The notes under the pieces are model-generated. The model had not been told where the DNA came from and ran no database searches. It worked only from the letters and a program-made list of their open reading frames with translations. From contig NZ_JBEQCS010000020.1 in assembly GCF_046054195.1 (NCBI RefSeq), positions 28,115 to 92,114 of the forward strand: a stretch of 64,000 nt of DNA, given 5' to 3'. This stretch comes from Celerinatantimonas sp046054195 (GTDB lineage: Bacteria > Pseudomonadota > Gammaproteobacteria > Enterobacterales > Celerinatantimonadaceae). Both the position numbers and the translations under genes were made by a program. The stretch's first letter is position 1. Each line of letters opens with the position of its first letter. Positions 32,810 through 40,773 of this stretch are shown in pieces.

Positions 32810-33661
32810 ATGAATCAACGATTTCAGGTTCTTACCTCTGAGTCTGTCGCTGAACCCGAGCCAGAGGCCCAACCACAACAACCATCTCGCCCCGTGGTAA
32901 GCACCGAAAAACTCAATGTGATCTATCCGTCCGCCGACCAACCCGTGCATGCGCTGGCCGATGTCGACTTATTAATTCGCAAGGGTGAATTTGTCTCGCT
33001 AATTGGTCCCTCTGGGTGTGGTAAAACCACTTTATTGCGAGTCATTGCAGACTTAGAACCGATCACCTCTGGCAATGTCTTGGTCAATGATATGACACCC
33101 AGTGAAGCGCGCCAAGAGCGAGCCTATGGCTATGTGTTTCAGGCGGCCACGTTGCTGATGTGGCGCACCGTGCTGGCAAATGTCATGTTACCGCTGATTA
33201 TTCAGCGCCGTCCAGAACAAGAAGCGCAGCGCATTGCCCGCGAACAACTGGCTAAAGTGGGCTTAAGTGGTTTTGAAGATAAATATCCATGGCAGCTTTC
33301 AGGAGGGATGCAGCAACGTGTGTCCATCGCTCGAGCACTAGGCTTTGAGCCAAAAATCTTAATGATGGATGAACCATTTGGCGCTTTAGATGAAATCACC
33401 CGCAATAATCTTAACCAACAGTTACAACAGCTGTGGCGCGAACAACAGCGCACCGTAGTGTTTGTGACCCACTCCATCTCCGAAGCGGTTTATCTGTCCA
33501 CCAAAATTGTGGTGATGTCGCCGCGGCCAGGACGTATTGTCGATATTATTGACTCGCCACTGCCACGTGAGCGAACCGCCGCCATCCGCGATAGCGAAGA
33601 ATTTATTCAACTGACCCAACGAGTGCGTGATGCGCTATCGGAGGGGCATCATGAACATTAG
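32810..33661 (+). CDS. ABC transporter ATP-binding protein (pyrimidine/NMT1-type importer)
   Basis: ATPase of 283 residues with a ~45-residue proline/glutamate-rich N-terminal extension. Walker A is G-P-S-G-C-G-K-T-T, the Q-loop region is Y-V-F-Q-A-A-T-L-L, the signature is L-S-G-G-M-Q-Q-R, Walker B is I-L-M-M-D-E-P-F-G-A-L-D and the switch is V-T-H-S-I-S-E-A. ATG 32810 is chosen for AAGGAG six bases upstream; the ATG at 32771 lies inside the RutR-type site. It overlaps the first permease gene by 11 bases. This importer probably supplies uracil, thymine or related compounds to the reductive pathway downstream. Confidence 0.9.
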   Translation: MNQRFQVLTSESVAEPEPEAQPQQPSRPVVSTEKLNVIYPSADQPVHALADVDLLIRKGEFVSLIGPSGCGKTTLLRVIADLEPITSGNVLVNDMTPSEARQERAYGYVFQAATLLMWRTVLANVMLPLIIQRRPEQEAQRIAREQLAKVGLSGFEDKYPWQLSGGMQQRVSIARALGFEPKILMMDEPFGALDEITRNNLNQQLQQLWREQQRTVVFVTHSISEAVYLSTKIVVMSPRPGRIVDIIDSPLPRERTAAIRDSEEFIQLTQRVRDALSEGHHEH

Positions 33662-34529
33662 TTTAAGCCTTGCGCGTCGCCACAGTATTCCGATAGGCGT
33701 CGTACTCGCTGTATTTATTGTGCTTTGGTATGCACTAGCTATTGCGATGAACGCATCAGGGGTGATAGCGCGAGTTTTGCCAAGCGACTGGAGCTGGCAG
33801 CAGCTGCTTGCCGCTACTTGGAATATGTCTCGACCAGTATTACCAACTCCGCATCAAATCATCATTGATGTGTATAACAGTATCACTCAATGGCCGGTTA
33901 CTTCCCCGCGAAACTTGCTCTATCACGCTTGGGTAACGGCCAGTGCAGCATTAACCGGATTTGCCATGGGCACGGTGTTAGGGATTGTTCTGGCAATCAT
34001 CATTGTTCACTCCAAGATGCTCGATAGAGCCTTGTTACCGTGGATTGTCGCCTCGCAGACCATTCCGGTGTTAGCGATTGCACCGATTGTATTGGTCATC
34101 TTGGGGAGCCTGAATATCACCGGGTTATTTCCCAAAGCGGTGATCGCCATGTACTTGTGCTTTTTCCCCATTACGATTGCCATGGTTCAGGGGCTTCGCT
34201 CGCCAGCCAAAATGCAGATGGAGCTTTTTTATACCTATGGCGTAACCAACCTTGATACGTTGAAAATGCTGCGCTTTCCTTCAGCTTTGCCGTTTTTATT
34301 TCCCGCCTGTCGAGTTGCAATTGCCGCAGGGCTTGTAGGAACGATGGTTGCAGAATTACCAACCGGAGCTCAGGCCGGTTTAGGTGCAAGATTACTCGTT
34401 GGTTCCTATTACGGAAACACGTTGATGATCTGGTCAGCGCTGGTGGTGGCTTCGTTATTAGGGCTGTTTTTAACGGGCGTTGTCAGTGTCATTGAATATT
34501 GGGTGATGCGAAATAGGAGAATAGCATGA
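33651..34529 (+). CDS. ABC transporter permease 1 of the pyrimidine-type importer
   Basis: A 292-residue inner-membrane permease of the nitrate/taurine type. About six hydrophobic segments are seen, with coupling-loop motif Y-T-Y-G-V-T-N-L-D-T-L-K-M-L-R-F-P-S-A-L-P-F-L and E-L-P-T-G-A-Q-A-G-L-G-A-R-L. Start ATG 33651 follows GAGGGGC, inside the ATPase gene's end. Its own end overlaps permease 2 in an ATGA. Two different permease genes in a row suggest a heterodimeric channel. Confidence 0.88.
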   Translation: MNISLSLARRHSIPIGVVLAVFIVLWYALAIAMNASGVIARVLPSDWSWQQLLAATWNMSRPVLPTPHQIIIDVYNSITQWPVTSPRNLLYHAWVTASAALTGFAMGTVLGIVLAIIIVHSKMLDRALLPWIVASQTIPVLAIAPIVLVILGSLNITGLFPKAVIAMYLCFFPITIAMVQGLRSPAKMQMELFYTYGVTNLDTLKMLRFPSALPFLFPACRVAIAAGLVGTMVAELPTGAQAGLGARLLVGSYYGNTLMIWSALVVASLLGLFLTGVVSVIEYWVMRNRRIA

Positions 34530-35638
34530 AGCATTATAAATCAGGTGCTCTACTGATTGTTTTCACTCTAGTCTTTGCGCTGTTAGGACTGACTCAATTC
34601 ATTCATATTGACTTTACTGCAGCAAATTTAACCATTGATTACATGCCATGCATTGCCAGCCTTTGCTTAATTGTAGTCGCGGGTTGGAGCTGTTTTACAG
34701 CCGTTCGCTTTAAGCATGTTCTTATCATTCAAGCGCTGACTTTGCTCGCCAGTTACTTTTTATTAAAAAGCGCTGAGCATGAAGCGTCCAATATTGTTCC
34801 ATTTTGGTTGATCACGATTTCTTTAATATTATCGGCCAACCTTTGCCTTAAGTATTTCGTTGAACAAACGGATGTGGCTGTTGCGCAATTAATTATTGCG
34901 GCGCTATTTGGGTTTTGGTGTTTGTATCTGTGGCAACTGATTGTAACTGTATTACAAGTGCCGCAAGTTTTACTGCCAACACCGGTAGCGATTGGTCATG
35001 CGCTCATTAGCAATACCTTGATGCTATGGGGTGATTTTGTCCAAACCGTCATCAAATCAGTCATCATTGGCTACCTTTTAGGCAATGGACTGGGGATTTT
35101 AAGTGCCATCATTATTGAACGCTCCAGCTTTTTACGACGCGGCTTTTTGCCACTGGCAAATCTCACCAGTACCGTCCCACTGGTTGGTGTTGCCCCCATT
35201 GCAGTGATGTGGTTTGGATTTGATTGGCCATCAAAAGCGGCCGTGATTGTCTTAGTCACTTATTTCCCAGCGCTGGTGTCAGCTTTAGCGGGCCTACAAT
35301 CGACCAATAAGCTTGAGCAAGAATTAATGCACTCCTACGCCGCCAGCTATTGGCTCACTCTCAAAATGCTGCGGCTGCCAGCGGCCATGCCATTTATCTT
35401 CAACGCCCTTAAAGTGAACTCAGCTTTAGCGCTTATCACGGCGATTGTTGCGGAATATTTTGGCTCACCAACCATGGGCTTAGGATTTCGAATTTCGGTT
35501 GAAGCCGCACGCATGCATATGCCGATAGTCTGGTCGGCAATTGTGGTTGCCTCTGTGGCAGGCTCACTACTTTATGCACTGCTGGTGTATTTAGAGCGGC
35601 GGGTGACTTTTTGGCATCCCGCGATTCGCAAAGCGTAA
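34526..35638 (+). CDS. ABC transporter permease 2 with N-terminal membrane extension
   Basis: A 370-residue permease, about 110 residues longer than usual for this family. Residues 1-115 carry about four extra hydrophobic segments. The standard permease part begins near L-L-P-T-P-V-A-I-G-H-A and contains the coupling motif H-S-Y-A-A-S-Y-W-L-T-L-K-M-L-R-L-P-A-A-M-P. It starts in the stop codon of permease 1 (ATGA). The extension may add a scaffold or a substrate gate; its role is unknown. Confidence 0.85.
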   Translation: MKHYKSGALLIVFTLVFALLGLTQFIHIDFTAANLTIDYMPCIASLCLIVVAGWSCFTAVRFKHVLIIQALTLLASYFLLKSAEHEASNIVPFWLITISLILSANLCLKYFVEQTDVAVAQLIIAALFGFWCLYLWQLIVTVLQVPQVLLPTPVAIGHALISNTLMLWGDFVQTVIKSVIIGYLLGNGLGILSAIIIERSSFLRRGFLPLANLTSTVPLVGVAPIAVMWFGFDWPSKAAVIVLVTYFPALVSALAGLQSTNKLEQELMHSYAASYWLTLKMLRLPAAMPFIFNALKVNSALALITAIVAEYFGSPTMGLGFRISVEAARMHMPIVWSAIVVASVAGSLLYALLVYLERRVTFWHPAIRKA

Positions 35639-35694
35639 TTCACTCATAGCCAAGCTCGATGGCTGTGAGAACACGGTAAAACTAAACCAAACGT

Positions 35695-35726
35695 AAGAGC
35701 GTCTTAGTTGCTTGGACGCATCTTTT
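35695..35726 (+). terminator. weak terminator-like hairpin between permease 2 and the binding protein
   Basis: AGAGCGTC pairs with GACGCATCT around a short loop and is followed by TTTTG. It lies in the 117-base gap between permease 2 and the binding-protein gene and may lower or adjust read-through. Confidence 0.4.
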
Positions 35727-35755
35727 GAAAGTGTTACTACATAAGGGAAGAATGG

Positions 35756-36775
35756 ATGATGAAAAAAACGAAGTTGAAGGGCCTGCTGCGTAGTGCGTGT
35801 GCTGCGATGGTTGTGGCATCAATCACCACCACTGCTTATGCCATGGATAAGGTCACTCTGCAGCTAAAATGGGTGCCTCAAGCGCAATTTGCTGGCTACT
35901 ACGTTGCCAAAGAAAAAGGGTTTTATAAAGACCATGGCGTTGATGTCACCATTAAACCCGGTGGCACAGATATATCCCCTGTTCAGGTTATCGCAGGCCA
36001 TTCAGCGGATGTGATTGTGGACTGGATGCCAGATGCCCTCGCCGCTCGCGAATCTGGCGTACCGCTGGTAAACGTAGCTCAGATCTATAACCGTTCAGGC
36101 ATGATGCTCACTTGTAAAAAGTCTTCTGGAATTAAAACCCCGAGCGATCTGAAAGGTAAAACATTAGGGGTTTGGTACGGCGGGAATGAATATCCATTTT
36201 TTAACTGGATGGCTAAACTTCATTTAACACCGGGCAAAGATATTCATGTTCTAAAACAAGGCTTCAACGTTGATCCGCTCCTCAATGGTCAGGCTGATTG
36301 TATCTCTGCGATGAACTACAACGAGTACTGGCAGCTCATCGATGCCGGGATGAAAAAAGATCAACTGATCTCATTCCCATATGAAGATGAAGGTGTTTCA
36401 ACCTTAGAAGATGGTTTATATGTGTTATCGCCTAACCTTAAAGACCCTGCGTTTGTCGCCAAAATGGCGAAATTTTTAGCCGGAACATTCGAAGGTTGGA
36501 ACTATGCGGTGAAACATCCTAAAGAAGCAGCCAAAATTGTTGTTGCACAAGATATGTCAGGTGCGGCAACACTCAAAGTGCAAACCCGACAGATGCAAAA
36601 CGTTGCCAAACTTATCACTTATGCCAATACCGATAAGATGGGTTACCTTGAACCTGATGCGTATCACCGCACCATAAAAATGCTACTCAACAGCGGCCAA
36701 CAAGCCGTCATCAAAAAAGACCCTGGCGACAGTGCTATGACACATGTTGTCTGGGAACAAGCGATGAAGAAATAG
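35756..36775 (+). CDS. ABC transporter substrate-binding protein, ThiY/NMT1 type
   Basis: A 339-residue periplasmic binding protein. The signal peptide is a basic N-terminus then A-A-M-V-V-A-S-I-T-T-T-A-Y-A, cleaved after A-Y-A. The NMT1/THI5 family features V-T-L-Q-L-K-W-V-P-Q-A-Q-F-A-G-Y-Y-V-A and G-V-W-Y-G-G-N-E are clear, the same family that binds thiamine-pyrimidine and other pyrimidines. AAGGGAAG precedes two near ATGs (35756, 35759). With permeases, ATPase, RutR-like regulator and Pre enzymes, it is taken to bind uracil or a related pyrimidine; direct evidence is absent. Confidence 0.88.
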   Translation: MMKKTKLKGLLRSACAAMVVASITTTAYAMDKVTLQLKWVPQAQFAGYYVAKEKGFYKDHGVDVTIKPGGTDISPVQVIAGHSADVIVDWMPDALAARESGVPLVNVAQIYNRSGMMLTCKKSSGIKTPSDLKGKTLGVWYGGNEYPFFNWMAKLHLTPGKDIHVLKQGFNVDPLLNGQADCISAMNYNEYWQLIDAGMKKDQLISFPYEDEGVSTLEDGLYVLSPNLKDPAFVAKMAKFLAGTFEGWNYAVKHPKEAAKIVVAQDMSGAATLKVQTRQMQNVAKLITYANTDKMGYLEPDAYHRTIKMLLNSGQQAVIKKDPGDSAMTHVVWEQAMKK

Positions 36776-36806
36776 TCAGTTAGCTTTAAACTCGTTGTGT
36801 TAAAAA

Positions 36807-36843
36807 ACGGCTCACTCAATGAATAAAGTGGGCCGTAATTTTC
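36807..36843 (+). terminator. Rho-independent terminator of the importer operon
   Basis: Ten-pair stem (ACGGCTCACT / AGTGGGCCGT, one wobble, ten-base loop) followed by AATTTTC, 32 bases after the binding-protein stop. Confidence 0.75.
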
Positions 36844-37021
36844 TGCTTAAACCAGCATGAAAACAGGCACTTTGTCAAATATCACAACGATCACTATACT
36901 GTGGGCCAACCTCTAATCATTGTTTTATTCAAATAGGCTAAATCAAATCATGAGTGGTATTTTCAAGCCAGATGACGTGGCTAATCTATTGCATTTGCAA
37001 GCTGAAGGGGAAAACAGCGCA

Positions 37022-37636
37022 ATGAATAAAGGACGGATCCGCAAAAGTAATGAAAATCTAATTTTAGCTGCAGCCGAACGCGCCTTTTCCCAATATGGAT
37101 TTAAAGGCACGACGATGGCGCAAATAGCCGAAGAAGCAGGCCTACCGAAAGCCAACCTACACTATTACTTTTCCAGTAAAAAGAACCTATATCTGCATCT
37201 ACTCAACCGTATTTTGACGCAGTGGTTAGATCCCATGTCGGAGATCCATCCCGATGCTGACCCAAAAATCGCGTTAGAAGCCTATGTCCGGCAAAAAATG
37301 CACTTGGTATTTGATCGCCCCCAAGCATCAAAATTGTTTGCCAATGAGCTGCTCCAAGGTGCAAAAGTTGTCAATGGCCTATTACACACCACCTTAAAAC
37401 AGCTAGTCGCTCAAAAATCAGCGGTGATTGAACAATGGATTAGCGAAGGGAAGATAAAACCTATCGATAGCGTTCAACTCTTTTTCTCGATGTGGGCAAT
37501 GACCCAAACCTATGCAGATTTCGACGTGCAGATTAATGCCGTCCTTGGTCAATCTATCCACCAACACGATCAGCAAGAACGCGCAATTGAACACGTACTG
37601 ACAATGGTTTTTCGCAGCTGTGGCTTAGATGACTAA
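37022..37636 (+). CDS. TetR-family regulator, RutR-like
   Basis: About 204 residues. The helix-turn-helix is G-T-T-M-A-Q-I-A-E-E-A-G-L-P-K-A-N-L-H-Y-Y-F-S-S-K-K-N-L-Y. The ligand domain has P-Q-A-S-K-L-F-A-N-E-L-L-Q-G-A as in RutR (P-Q-A-S-R-L-F), and the end region W-A-M-T-Q-T-Y-A-D-F also matches. RutR senses uracil and thymine and releases DNA. ATG 37022 is preferred for AAGGGG upstream; ATG 36950 in frame is possible but lacks a good ribosome site. Three RutR-type palindromes lie before the importer and preT operons. None was seen before this gene itself. Confidence 0.85.
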   Translation: MNKGRIRKSNENLILAAAERAFSQYGFKGTTMAQIAEEAGLPKANLHYYFSSKKNLYLHLLNRILTQWLDPMSEIHPDADPKIALEAYVRQKMHLVFDRPQASKLFANELLQGAKVVNGLLHTTLKQLVAQKSAVIEQWISEGKIKPIDSVQLFFSMWAMTQTYADFDVQINAVLGQSIHQHDQQERAIEHVLTMVFRSCGLDD

Positions 37637-37885
37637 GCCTTTATCTTTTCCATAGCCAAAGTGTGGTTATTGCACATTATCTAAGCAAAAAAGCACAGTA
37701 TTTGTGCATTCTTGTGACTTTCCACAATTTCTTGATCTCTGATTTATCACTAATTTCCCCATAATAGCTGGTTTTTTAAACATTTCTGACCAACTGGTCA
37801 AGTTGGCACATAAATCGCTTTCTTAATAAACAATCCTAACCAATTGGTCAGGATTTTGTGCCAAATAATGACCAAGGGGCAATGT
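37637..37885. promoter_or_regulatory. control region before preT with two RutR-type palindromes
   Basis: No gene seen. CTGACCAACTGGTCAA at 37786-37801 matches RutR's TTGACCANNTGGTCAA except the first base, and CTAACCAATTGGTCAG lies at 37836-37851, centres 50 bases apart. AAGGGG at 37874-37879 is the preT ribosome site. Paired sites could allow looping or cooperative binding. Confidence 0.65.
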
Positions 37886-39277
37886 ATGACTCATCGAAAT
37901 CCTCCTTCGCCGAAGGTGACGGAGCAATATCCAACGTCAGGAGGTTGCAAATCCGCATTTTGCGATTTTCCTGCACCACTTTCTGCCGTTGCGGCGATGG
38001 CCGAAACTGATCGCTGTTACTACTGCTATGACGCGCCATGCATGAAAGCATGTCCTGCTGAGATTAATGTTCCGCAATTTATTCATCGAATAGCAGAGCA
38101 CAACATTCGCGGCGCAGCTGAAACGATTCTTAGCGCAAATGAACTGGGCGGCATGTGTGCCCGAGTTTGCCCAACTGAAGTGCTCTGCGAACAAGCTTGC
38201 GTGCGCCAAGCGCAAGAAGCTAAACCCGTGGAAATCGGTCGCCTGCAGCGCTTTGCAACCGATCAGTACTTTGCCAATCCAGGCAAGCCATTATTTAAAC
38301 GCGCGCCAAATAGTGGCTGTAAAGCGGCTGTAGTTGGCGCGGGTCCTGCAGGGTTAACGGTGGCGCATCGTTTAGCGCGCCAAGGCCATGATGTGGTGCT
38401 CTTTGATGCTAATTCTAAATTGGGCGGTCTCAATGAATATGGGTTAGCGCGCTATAAAACTTCGAGTGAATTTGCCCAGCAAGAGATCAACAGGCTGTTG
38501 TCAATTGGCGGCATTGAAGTACGTACCAATAGTAAGTTAGGCCAAGACTTTCAACTTGGCGATTTAACGGCTCAATACGATGCCGTTTTCTTAGGACTCG
38601 GGCTCGGATCGGTCAATTCGCTCGGTATTGAAGAGCCGGCTCTACCTGAGATCCGAGAAGCAGTTGAGTTTATCTCGCAGCTTCGCCAAGCAGATGACCT
38701 AAGCACAGTGCACGTGGGTAATAAAGTGCTCGTCATTGGTGGCGGGATGACCGCTGTTGATGCTGCTGTACAAGCTAAAAAGCTTGGTGCAACTGAGGTT
38801 ACGATGGCCTATCGGCGCGGCGAAGCGGATTTTAAAGCCTCAGCACACGAAATTAATTGGGCTCGCGAAAATGGCGTCACCATCCAATGTTGGGCTAAAC
38901 CCGAAGCGATTCATAACGAGGATGGCTTAACCGCGGTGAGCTTTGTTAAAACAGCCACTCAGCATGGTCGTCTGGTAGAGACTGATGAACATTTTACGAT
39001 TGCAACAGACATGTTGCTTAAAGCGATTGGCCAACGTTATCAACCATGGTCAGAAACGCTGCAACCAACACTTAAAAATGGCCGAATCGCCATTGACGAT
39101 GAATGCCGCACATCAATCGCTGGGGTTTGGGCCGGTGGTGACTGTGTTAATGGTGGCCAAGATCTAACTGTTGATGCCGTACGCCTTGGCAAACTTGCTG
39201 CACAATCGATGGATAGAGCGATGCGCTTGAATGCTCAGATGAGCCCAATTTTAGAAAAAGAGGTGTCCAATGGCTGA
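37886..39277 (+). CDS. preT: dihydropyrimidine dehydrogenase (NAD+) subunit PreT
   Basis: The 463-residue flavin/iron-sulfur subunit of bacterial NAD-dependent dihydropyrimidine dehydrogenase. N-terminal cluster cysteines occur in C-Y-Y-C-Y-D-A-P-C-M-K-A-C-P and M-C-A-R-V-C-P-T-E-V-L-C-E-Q-A-C. The FAD Rossmann is V-V-G-A-G-P-A-G-L and the NAD Rossmann is V-I-G-G-G-M-T-A-V-D. It passes electrons from NADH to PreA, which reduces uracil or thymine to the dihydro form. It is ~50 residues longer than E. coli PreT, mostly at the N-terminus. ATG 37886 follows AAGGGG; earlier in-frame starts overlap the RutR-type site. It overlaps preA by eight bases. Confidence 0.92.
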   Translation: MTHRNPPSPKVTEQYPTSGGCKSAFCDFPAPLSAVAAMAETDRCYYCYDAPCMKACPAEINVPQFIHRIAEHNIRGAAETILSANELGGMCARVCPTEVLCEQACVRQAQEAKPVEIGRLQRFATDQYFANPGKPLFKRAPNSGCKAAVVGAGPAGLTVAHRLARQGHDVVLFDANSKLGGLNEYGLARYKTSSEFAQQEINRLLSIGGIEVRTNSKLGQDFQLGDLTAQYDAVFLGLGLGSVNSLGIEEPALPEIREAVEFISQLRQADDLSTVHVGNKVLVIGGGMTAVDAAVQAKKLGATEVTMAYRRGEADFKASAHEINWARENGVTIQCWAKPEAIHNEDGLTAVSFVKTATQHGRLVETDEHFTIATDMLLKAIGQRYQPWSETLQPTLKNGRIAIDDECRTSIAGVWAGGDCVNGGQDLTVDAVRLGKLAAQSMDRAMRLNAQMSPILEKEVSNG

Positions 39278-40595
39278 TTTAACATCGAACTTTTTGGGCA
39301 TCCATAGCCCTAATCCGTTTTGGCTGGCTTCGGCTCCGCCAACCGATAAAGAATATAACGTAGTACGAGCTTATGAAGCTGGCTGGGGCGGAGTTGTTTG
39401 GAAAACACTCGGGCTCGACCCACATGTCGTCAACGTCAAAGGGCCTCGTTATAGCACGTTTCGCTCATCGAACAGAAAGATAATTGGGCTTAACAACATT
39501 GAGCTGATTACTGACCGCACCCTCGATATAAACTTAGAAGAGATTGCCCGCGTTAAACGCAACTGGCCGGATCGCGCGCTTGTAGTTTCCATTATGGTGC
39601 CGTGCGATGAAGAGTCTTGGAAATTCATTTTGCCATTGGTTGAACAAACTGGCGCAGATGGCATTGAGCTTAATTTTGGATGCCCTCATGGCATGAGTGA
39701 GCGTGGCATGGGCGCCGCTGTTGGGCAAGTTCCAGAATATATCGAGATGGTCACCCGCTGGTGCAAGATGTATTGCTCAATTCCCGTTATCGTCAAATTA
39801 ACCCCTAACATCACCGATATTCGCTACCCAGCCCAAGCAGCCAAACGAGGCGGTGCTGACGCGGTGTCACTGATAAACACCATTAACTCTGTGATGGGAG
39901 TCGATCTCGACCAGATGTTGATGACTCCACATACCGAAAATAAAGGTTCACACGGTGGCTATTGCGGCCCAGCTGTCAAACCTATTGCCTTAAATATGGT
40001 CAGTGAAATTGGCCGCGCGCCCGAAACAAGTGATCTTTTAATTTCAGGGATTGGTGGTATTTCAACGTGGAAAGATGCCGCCGAATTTATCGCCCTTGGC
40101 TGCTCCAATGTGCAGGTTTGTACCGCAGTGATGGTGCATGGCTTTCGCATTGTGGAAGATATGATAAGCGGCCTGTCTAACTTTATGGATGAAGCGGGTT
40201 ATAACACCATCGAAGATTTTCGAGGCAAAGCACTGCCCTCTGTCACCGACTGGCGCTATTTGAATTTAAATCATGTGAATAAAGCGGTGATTGATCAGAA
40301 CCTTTGTATCAAATGCGGTAAATGCCACATTGCCTGTGAAGACACCTCACATCAAGCCATCACGCATACCCTTGATGGGAAGCGGCATTATCAGGTCAAA
40401 GAACAAGATTGTGTGGGCTGTAATTTGTGCGTCTCTATCTGTCCGATTGAAAACTGCATCACGATGCGCGCTCTTGCGCCAGGGGAAGTGGATCAGCGCA
40501 CCGGTGAAGTCGTTCGCGCCGATTATGCCAACTGGACGCAACATCCCAACAACCCGCTGGCCAGCACTGAACCTGCCACACCGGTTGTTGAATAA
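39270..40595 (+). CDS. preA: dihydropyrimidine dehydrogenase (NAD+) subunit PreA
   Basis: A 441-residue FMN and iron-sulfur subunit, dihydroorotate-dehydrogenase-like barrel. Seen are N-P-F-W-L-A-S-A-P-P-T, the substrate/FMN region G-I-E-L-N-F-G-C-P-H-G-M and G-I-G-G-I. Two C-terminal [4Fe-4S] motifs are C-I-K-C-G-K-C-H-I-A-C and C-V-G-C-N-L-C-V-S-I-C-P. With PreT it reduces uracil and thymine using NADH. The eight-base overlap with preT indicates coupled translation. A short 49-codon frame follows directly. Confidence 0.95.
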   Translation: MADLTSNFLGIHSPNPFWLASAPPTDKEYNVVRAYEAGWGGVVWKTLGLDPHVVNVKGPRYSTFRSSNRKIIGLNNIELITDRTLDINLEEIARVKRNWPDRALVVSIMVPCDEESWKFILPLVEQTGADGIELNFGCPHGMSERGMGAAVGQVPEYIEMVTRWCKMYCSIPVIVKLTPNITDIRYPAQAAKRGGADAVSLINTINSVMGVDLDQMLMTPHTENKGSHGGYCGPAVKPIALNMVSEIGRAPETSDLLISGIGGISTWKDAAEFIALGCSNVQVCTAVMVHGFRIVEDMISGLSNFMDEAGYNTIEDFRGKALPSVTDWRYLNLNHVNKAVIDQNLCIKCGKCHIACEDTSHQAITHTLDGKRHYQVKEQDCVGCNLCVSICPIENCITMRALAPGEVDQRTGEVVRADYANWTQHPNNPLASTEPATPVVE

Positions 40596-40605
40596 GGATT
40601 GGGTT

Positions 40606-40755
40606 ATGAAAACACAATCAGTGAAAGGAAAAGCTTTAGTCAGTACCGACTACCAATTATCAGGCAATCGATACTTCAAACGGAACAGTCCAATAAAACG
40701 CACTGTGGTGACGGCAAGTCAGAGTGGGTTTACGGCGGCTGATGGAACTTTATAG
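40606..40755 (+). CDS. small hypothetical protein, 49 aa, between preA and the carbamoyl-amide hydrolase
   Basis: ATG 40606 lies seven bases after AAGGA and reads M-K-T-Q-S-V-K-G-K-A to TAG at 40753-40755. It fills most of the 178-base gap between preA and the hydrolase. The peptide is basic (K/R-rich middle R-Y-F-K-R-N-S-P-I-K-R) with no membrane segment. A genuine small protein of the pyrimidine operon is plausible from its own ribosome site, but no family is recognised and coding could be accidental. Confidence 0.45.
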   Translation: MKTQSVKGKALVSTDYQLSGNRYFKRNSPIKRTVVTASQSGFTAADGTL

Positions 40756-40773
40756 ACGGATTGGAGGTGCAAA

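Noticed and set aside
37690..37710. Hairpin GCACA-N5-TGTGC with T run on the minus strand
   Set aside because: No minus-strand gene precedes it, and on the plus strand it has no T tract; probably chance in AT-rich DNA.
40291..40605. Frame upstream of the 49-codon ORF as a longer gene overlapping preA
   Set aside because: It runs in another frame through the clearly coding iron-sulfur end of preA; only the portion from ATG 40606 has a ribosome site.
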